Below, in pieces: positions 5,331-8,805 of a stretch of DNA of 8,805 bases. Source of the stretch: Candidatus Hydrothermarchaeota archaeon (GTDB taxonomy: Archaea > Hydrothermarchaeota > Hydrothermarchaeia > Hydrothermarchaeales > WAQR01); assembly GCA_015520145.1 (NCBI GenBank), contig WAQR01000069.1, positions 1 to 8,805 of the forward strand. The letters run 5' to 3'. The notes below the pieces were generated by a model. That model did no database searches and was not told the DNA's origin. It worked only from the letters and a program-made list of their open reading frames with translations. The position numbers and the translations under genes are program-made. Numbering within the stretch: position 1 is the first letter of the stretch; each line of letters opens with the position of its first letter.

Positions 5331-6721
5331 CATATCTCTCCCTTGGAGAATATCACGCCTCTTAAAACCTTTATCGCACTTTCTAACCGCGTCCTGTTGC
5401 GGATTGCAAAAAGTTCCTGCAAAATCATCCTGGGGTTAATATAGACTTCCCTGTATGCCCTCTTGTAAAGTTCAGCGAGCCTCTCTTCAGATAGGTTTGG
5501 ATGATCGAAAACCATTTTACCATGGTGTATATAATGAGACCAGTCGTATGTCTTTATTCGCCCCTCTGCCTCAAGCTGTGCGAATATCTCTGTTCCGGGA
5601 TAGGGGGTTAAGATATTAAATTTCGCAATCGTACATAATTTCGCAAATTTAATCGTGTCTTTAATAGTCTCCTCTGTATCCTCAGGGAAGCCTATTATAA
5701 AGTTGCCAAGTGCGGTTATCCCGTGCTCTTTGGTCTTTTTAACTGCCACTCTAACCTGGTCAAGTTTGATACCTTTTTTCACAGAATCAAGGACCTTCTG
5801 ATTCCCTGATTCAATACCGTATGCAATCAGATAACACCCTGCCTTTTTCAATGCTGCTAGAACTTCGTCGTTGATTGAATCTACCCTAAGCCCATTGACA
5901 CACGAAAGTGAGATGTCCCATCCCTGGTCAGCTATGGTATTGCATATCTGGATTGCCCTTTTTTTATTCACCGTGAAGATGTCATCACAGATAATAAACT
6001 CCCTGACCTTGAAATCATCTACCATGCGAGTCATCTCTTCAATGAAATTATCGTGTGACCTGAAGCGTATAGTCCTCCCAAAGACGCTCTTGTTGCAGAA
6101 CGTGCATCCAAACGTGCAGCCGCGGCTGGACATGATCGAGACGATGGGCAATTTTTCCCGATAGGGATAGAAAAATTTCTTTACATCTGTATGATGGTAT
6201 GCCGGGAACGGGATCCTATCCAGGTCCTCAATCAGTTTCCTCTGCGGGGTTAGTTTGTATTCCCCGTTATCTCTAAAACATATCCCATGGACATTCCCAA
6301 CATCCTTTTCTCTCTCCAGTACATCTATCAGTTCAATGAAAGTGTCTTCGCCCTCGCCAATCACCGAGAAATCAATAACCCCTGTCTCTACAGGCTCTTG
6401 TGGGAAGACTGACGGATGCGGGCCGCCAACGACTATCGGGATATCTCCAACCTTCTCTTTAATCATCTTTGCCAGTGCATAGACATTATATGCAGTCGCG
6501 ACAGTACAATAAAGACCTACAAGATCTTTATCTTTCGCTCTTTTTACGACCTCATCAGGGGTCATCTGAACAGCATGCATGTCGAGTGCTTCCACAGTAT
6601 GCCCATGCTGTTCCGCAACACTTGTCAGGTACAGCATGTGCAGGGGCGGCAGTATCGACTCCATGGTCACATTTTTCTTATATAGGTCCCAGTATCCAGG
6701 ATTTATTAAAAGTATTTTCAT
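5330..6721 (-). CDS. B12-binding domain radical SAM protein (COG1032-like)
   Basis: The protein has 463 residues. Residues 1 to about 145 form a cobalamin-binding Rossmann-like domain (MKILLINPGY at the start, VVGGPHPSVFP at 97-107, VIGEGEDTFIELI at 120-132). The usual D-x-H-x-x-G base-off motif is absent; D47-M-H49-A is the nearest. The radical SAM core has C202-x3-C206-x2-C209 in SSRGCTFGCTFCNK, which should bind the 4Fe-4S cluster and SAM. IESGNQKVL (304-312), GFPEDTEET and YPGTEIF complete the domain, and a short helical C-terminus follows. Relatives methylate unactivated carbons or form rings and C-C bonds in lipids, tetrapyrroles and natural products. No membrane segment is seen. It is the first gene of the - strand cluster with the two SDR genes and diverges from ferredoxin/geranylgeranyl reductase; lipid or glycan substrates are both possible. 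ATG 6721 has only a weak purine-rich site (GGTAGAGAGA) upstream. Confidence 0.88.
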   Translation of the reverse strand: MKILLINPGYWDLYKKNVTMESILPPLHMLYLTSVAEQHGHTVEALDMHAVQMTPDEVVKRAKDKDLVGLYCTVATAYNVYALAKMIKEKVGDIPIVVGGPHPSVFPQEPVETGVIDFSVIGEGEDTFIELIDVLEREKDVGNVHGICFRDNGEYKLTPQRKLIEDLDRIPFPAYHHTDVKKFFYPYREKLPIVSIMSSRGCTFGCTFCNKSVFGRTIRFRSHDNFIEEMTRMVDDFKVREFIICDDIFTVNKKRAIQICNTIADQGWDISLSCVNGLRVDSINDEVLAALKKAGCYLIAYGIESGNQKVLDSVKKGIKLDQVRVAVKKTKEHGITALGNFIIGFPEDTEETIKDTIKFAKLCTIAKFNILTPYPGTEIFAQLEAEGRIKTYDWSHYIHHGKMVFDHPNLSEERLAELYKRAYREVYINPRMILQELFAIRNRTRLESAIKVLRGVIFSKGEI

Positions 6722-6775
6722 TTCTCTCTACCACTATTATATATTCTATCTTAACGTTCTTATGTTTTAATTATA

Positions 6776-6786
6776 ATATTTAAATA
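6776..6786 (-). promoter_or_regulatory. Box A candidate for the radical SAM gene
   Basis: TATTTAAATAT on the - strand would place a start site near 6754 and give a leader of about 33 nt, with an AACGTT motif (6752-6757) around that start. A nearer AATATATAA (6737-6745) is too close to the start codon to serve. Confidence 0.4.
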
Positions 6787-6787
6787 A

Positions 6788-6812
6788 AATAACGTTATTA
6801 TATAAATAACGT
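6788..6812. promoter_or_regulatory. Palindrome AATAACGTTATT plus half-site between divergent promoters
   Basis: A perfect 12-bp palindrome (6788-6799) is followed by a further AATAACGT at 6805-6812, 17 bp from the first half-site. It lies between the candidate box A of the radical SAM gene and a + strand box AATATATAAAAA (6814-6825). The position suits an operator shared by both divergent units. Confidence 0.45.
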
Positions 6813-6849
6813 CAATATATAAAAATCTAATGCACCCAACGGAGGTGTC

Positions 6850-6889
6850 CGATAAGTAGTCTAAGTAGGCGATAAGTAGTCTAAGTAGG
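6850..6889. repeat. Perfect 20-bp tandem repeat upstream of the ferredoxin gene
   Basis: A 20-bp unit beginning CGATAAGTAG occurs twice without a gap (6850-6869, 6870-6889). Each unit contains TAAGTAG twice, so this heptamer appears four times at spacings of 9, 11 and 9 bp, on one face of the helix. GGAGGTG (6841-6847) lies just before it without a credible start codon. Confidence 0.7.
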
Positions 6890-6925
6890 GGTTCATTGTT
6901 CTACCCATCTTCCAAGGTGTCGTAA

Positions 6926-6934
6926 GATATTTAA
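6926..6934 (+). promoter_or_regulatory. Box A candidate giving a leaderless ferredoxin mRNA
   Basis: GATATTTAA is centred about 29 bp before GTG 6959. The ferredoxin start has no Shine-Dalgarno site, so transcription probably begins at or just before the start codon. A second box at 6814-6825 would instead start near the tandem repeat and give a leader of about 115 nt. Confidence 0.45.
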
Positions 6935-6958
6935 GCATTAATACTCTTTTTAAAACTC

Positions 6959-7147
6959 GTGGAAGTCAGAGATTATTGCTGTTACTGTGGGACATGTGTT
7001 GGAGTATGTCCACAGAGCGCTATCGAGTTGAAAGATGACGGGAAAGTCGAAATAGATGCTGGAAGGTGCGCCGAGTACATATGCCAGAGGTGGCCATGTG
7101 GCTACTGTGAGAAGGTGTGTCCAGTTGGAGCGATTGTTATAAGATGA
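6959..7147 (+). CDS. Small 2x[4Fe-4S]-type ferredoxin, likely electron donor to the adjacent reductase
   Basis: The 62-residue protein contains C7, C8, C10-x2-C13-x3-C17-P, so cluster I has the canonical C7-x2-C10-x2-C13-x3-C17 ligands and C8 is extra. The second set is unusual: C37, C42, C47-x2-C50-x3-C54-P. The position where the first ligand of a canonical C-x2-C-x2-C would stand is Arg44, so C42 or C37 must serve in its place. GTG 6959 is the only plausible start, because an in-frame TAA lies 27 bases upstream. The stop is 12 bases before the reductase start, so the two are surely co-transcribed. In Methanosarcina acetivorans a neighbouring ferredoxin is known to be needed for full activity of geranylgeranyl reductase on archaeal lipids; the same partnership is inferred here. 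Cytoplasmic. Confidence 0.9.
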   Translation: MEVRDYCCYCGTCVGVCPQSAIELKDDGKVEIDAGRCAEYICQRWPCGYCEKVCPVGAIVIR

Positions 7148-7154
7148 GAGGTGA
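7148..7154 (+). promoter_or_regulatory. Ribosome binding site that fixes the reductase start
   Basis: GAGGTGA lies five bases before GTG 7160. The in-frame GTG at 7151 falls inside this site, so it is very unlikely to be the initiation codon. Confidence 0.6.
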
Positions 7155-7159
7155 GTCTT

Positions 7160-8392
7160 GTGGATTATGATGCTGTAGTGGTCGGAGCAGGGCCGGGAGG
7201 CTCGATGACCGCAAAGACCCTTGCCGAGCAGGGTGCCCGTGTGCTGCTTGTGGAGAAGAGGCCTGAGATAGGGGTGCCTGTCAGGTGCGCCGAGGCTACA
7301 GGTATTTCAGGATTAGAGGAACTTGGGATTGAGCCTGACAAAAAATTCATCGCCCAGGAGACGAGGGGACAGCATATCTATGCACCTGATGGGTCGAAGG
7401 TCGTGCTTGAAGATGGAGACGGCAGGCCTACAGGATATGTCCTTGAGAGGCGGATGTTCGATAAACACCTTGCCATTCTCGCTGCCAGAGCAGGTGCAGA
7501 AGTCAGGACAAGGACGTGTGCAACAGGGCTTTTAAGAGAGAGGGGGGAGAGAGGATTTGTTAGAGGTGTAAGGCTCAAACATTTTGGCGAGGAATATGAT
7601 GTAACATGCAGATGTGTTGTCGGGGCGGATGGCGTCGAGGGACAGGTGGGACGGTGGGCTGGCATCAACACGCGTACGCGGCTTGACCAGATGACCTCAA
7701 ACGCCCAGTTCGAGCTGGTGGGCATAGAGATAGAGGACCCGACCATACTCGAGTTCTATCTCGGCAGCGTCTATGCCCCAGGAGGGTATGTCTGGGTGTT
7801 CCCGAAAGGTGATGATACGGCAAATGTGGGGCTTGGTATTAGGATTAGAAGACGCAGAGGGAGAAGCAGTGATTATGGGGAAAGTGAGGAAAGGGCAGAA
7901 CGGGCAATTGAATATCTTGAAAAGTTTATCAGTTCAAAACCCGAACTCAAGAAGGGCAGCCCTGTCTCGGTTGTCACAGGCGGTGTACCTGTCCAGGGGC
8001 CTCTTGACGAGAGTGTTGGCAACGGGATACTGCTTGTAGGCGACTGTGCAAGACAGGTCGACCCGCTTACAGGCGGAGGGATATACAATGCAATGCGCTG
8101 CGGGGTCATAGCAGGTAACGTGATTAAAGAAGCAGTGGATAGAGATGATATGTCAAAGGAGATGCTGGTAAAATATGACAGAGAGTGGAGGGAGAGTGTG
8201 GGGGCAGGGCTTCTCAGGTCACTTAGTGTAAAAGAGGCACTTGAAAAGCTAAAGGACGACGACTTAAATGCTATAGCAAGGGTAATGCGTGGGCTGAAGT
8301 TCGGGGATATGGATATAAAAGAGATAGGCAAGACGATGACAAAATTACCTCCCAAACTGGTGGATTTTGTCCAGGGGTTATTGAGATCTTAG
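7160..8392 (+). CDS. Digeranylgeranylglycerophospholipid reductase-type flavoprotein (geranylgeranyl reductase)
   Basis: This 410-residue FAD enzyme reduces the double bonds of geranylgeranyl chains, giving the saturated isoprenoid chains of archaeal membrane lipids; relatives also act on quinone or chlorophyll side chains. From GTG 7160, DYDAVVVGAGPGGS (2-15) is the dinucleotide-binding motif and E32 the ribose-binding acid. PVRCAEATG (40-48) is the conserved Cys segment of the family. VVGADGVEGQVGRWAG (about 153-168), YVWVFPKG (210-217) and VGDCARQVDPLTGGGIYNAM (about 293-312) are family FAD and substrate-site blocks. The length matches archaeal homologues. It probably works at the inner membrane face. 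It follows the ferredoxin gene by 12 bases in one operon. The stop is TAG; reading through it adds only nine codons before TAA. The assignment to the family is firm; the exact lipid or quinone substrate is inferred. Confidence 0.93.
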   Translation: MDYDAVVVGAGPGGSMTAKTLAEQGARVLLVEKRPEIGVPVRCAEATGISGLEELGIEPDKKFIAQETRGQHIYAPDGSKVVLEDGDGRPTGYVLERRMFDKHLAILAARAGAEVRTRTCATGLLRERGERGFVRGVRLKHFGEEYDVTCRCVVGADGVEGQVGRWAGINTRTRLDQMTSNAQFELVGIEIEDPTILEFYLGSVYAPGGYVWVFPKGDDTANVGLGIRIRRRRGRSSDYGESEERAERAIEYLEKFISSKPELKKGSPVSVVTGGVPVQGPLDESVGNGILLVGDCARQVDPLTGGGIYNAMRCGVIAGNVIKEAVDRDDMSKEMLVKYDREWRESVGAGLLRSLSVKEALEKLKDDDLNAIARVMRGLKFGDMDIKEIGKTMTKLPPKLVDFVQGLLRS

Positions 8393-8679
8393 GTTCGCCA
8401 CTTTGACCATAGCTCCCGCTAATTTTGTACCCTGACAGTATTTGTCAAACAGCCTTTCACCACCGCAAACTCAGGTTTTTATCGCCGTACTGGTGAACGA
8501 AATCACCAGAAACCAAAATCTTTTTCTGCCCTGTCCAACAAGGCTATTCCGCCTGGAGATATTCAAATAGGTGGCAAAAAGTACTATTCGGACGCCTCAT
8601 GCGTATATATAACTTAACCTGACAGCACCGCCAAATAGACCTTTTTTTGATTTCGACAAACTCGACCAGATAAAAAAAG
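8393..8679. other. Intergenic region between convergent genes
   Basis: No supported gene is seen on either strand. The region holds a TGACA-GTATT-TGTCA inverted repeat (8433-8447), the hairpin at 8490-8509, an isolated TATA-like GTATATATAAC (8603-8613) with no gene beyond it, and two T7 runs facing each other: on the + strand at 8642-8648 and on the - strand at 8672-8678. The latter begins two bases after the stop of the right-edge gene and is its likely terminator. Confidence 0.5.
8490..8525 (+). terminator. Hairpin and T run downstream of the reductase
   Basis: CTGGTGA (8490-8496) pairs perfectly with TCACCAG (8503-8509) around ACGAAA; a T5 run follows at 8521-8525. It is 98 bases beyond the stop. 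Since archaeal termination relies mainly on T runs, T5 at 8475-8479 and T7 at 8642-8648 are also candidates. Confidence 0.45.
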
Positions 8680-8805
8680 TTACCGGGACTTAACTCTATA
8701 AATCGGTATCCCCCATTTTGGGATATCTTTCTCAAGCAGCCCTTCTGCAACCATATCGTCCAGTGCATCGCCTATCGAACACCCAGTAAATGCTTCAAAG
8801 ACAAA
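8680..8805 (-). CDS. C-terminal fragment of an unidentified, possibly winged-helix protein
   Basis: A - strand frame is open from the right edge to TAA at 8680-8682, giving 41 residues with no start codon near the edge, so the gene continues outside. The visible part contains SIGDALDDMVAEGLLEKDIP, then WGIPIYRVKS at the end. A helix with A-L-x-x-M-V-x-E-G-L-L-E-K followed by a short strand ending I-Y-R-V is the pattern of a winged-helix recognition helix and wing, as in many archaeal regulators. A T7 run follows the stop. The overlapping frame at 8544-8768 on the same strand is rejected. The coding call is moderate; the fold is a guess from pattern. Confidence 0.6.
   Translation of the reverse strand, partial: FVFEAFTGCSIGDALDDMVAEGLLEKDIPKWGIPIYRVKSR

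Noticed and set aside
7151..7159. GTG 7151 as the start of the reductase
   Set aside because: It lies within GAGGTGA, which is correctly spaced for GTG 7160, and family members begin with a short D-Y-D-x-V-V-V sequence.
7873..8355. 160-codon - strand frame inside the reductase gene
   Set aside because: Ser/Pro/Leu-rich antisense shadow of a strongly conserved flavoprotein.
8544..8768. 74-codon - strand frame at the right edge
   Set aside because: It overlaps, in another frame, the open C-terminus ending at 8680, and crosses the T7 and AT-rich intergenic stretch; its composition is not protein-like.

Overview
The window looks like a euryarchaeal chromosome segment, probably from a methanogen or ANME/Archaeoglobus-type lineage; the exact taxon cannot be fixed from the sequence. 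The evidence is a geranylgeranyl reductase paired with a small ferredoxin, TATA-like box A promoters, Shine-Dalgarno sites of the GGAGG/GGTG type, GTG and TTG starts, a tRNA-Phe gene without an encoded CCA, and a NosD-like beta-helix surface protein with many N-glycosylation sequons.

Layout. Bases 1-357 hold the C-terminal end of a UbiE/MenG quinone methyltransferase (+ strand), followed by a cytosine-free tract and a 10-bp hairpin. Bases 640-1170 encode an unrecognised Cys-rich protein whose second half resembles a thioredoxin fold with a CX4C motif. It converges on, and overlaps by 11 bp, a 541-residue exported beta-helix/FnIII-like surface protein (1160-2785, - strand). tRNA-Phe(GAA) lies at 3037-3108. 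A - strand cluster then runs from 6721 down to 3319: a B12-binding radical SAM protein, a UDP-glucuronate decarboxylase-like SDR and a UDP-glucose 4-epimerase-like SDR, the last two translationally coupled. Divergent from this cluster, on the + strand, are a ferredoxin (6959-7147) and a geranylgeranyl reductase (7160-8392). The right edge carries the C-terminal 41 codons of a further - strand gene, possibly winged-helix.

How the genes may work together. Two themes are visible, both at the cell envelope. The ferredoxin/reductase pair saturates isoprenoid lipid chains, and UbiE modifies a quinone. The two SDR enzymes supply activated sugars, plausibly for surface glycans such as those that could decorate the sequon-rich beta-helix protein. 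The radical SAM protein sits between the two themes: it is in the sugar cluster but divergent from the lipid reductase, so its substrate is open.

The intergenic regions are rich in short structure: tandem duplications with units of 10, 11 and 20 bp, a 51-bp interrupted inverted repeat, and recurrent AACGTT-type motifs near promoters. No CRISPR array, insertion sequence, integrase or phage gene was seen. No clearly new multi-gene system is demonstrated. The best candidates for novelty are the CX4C protein and the radical SAM gene.
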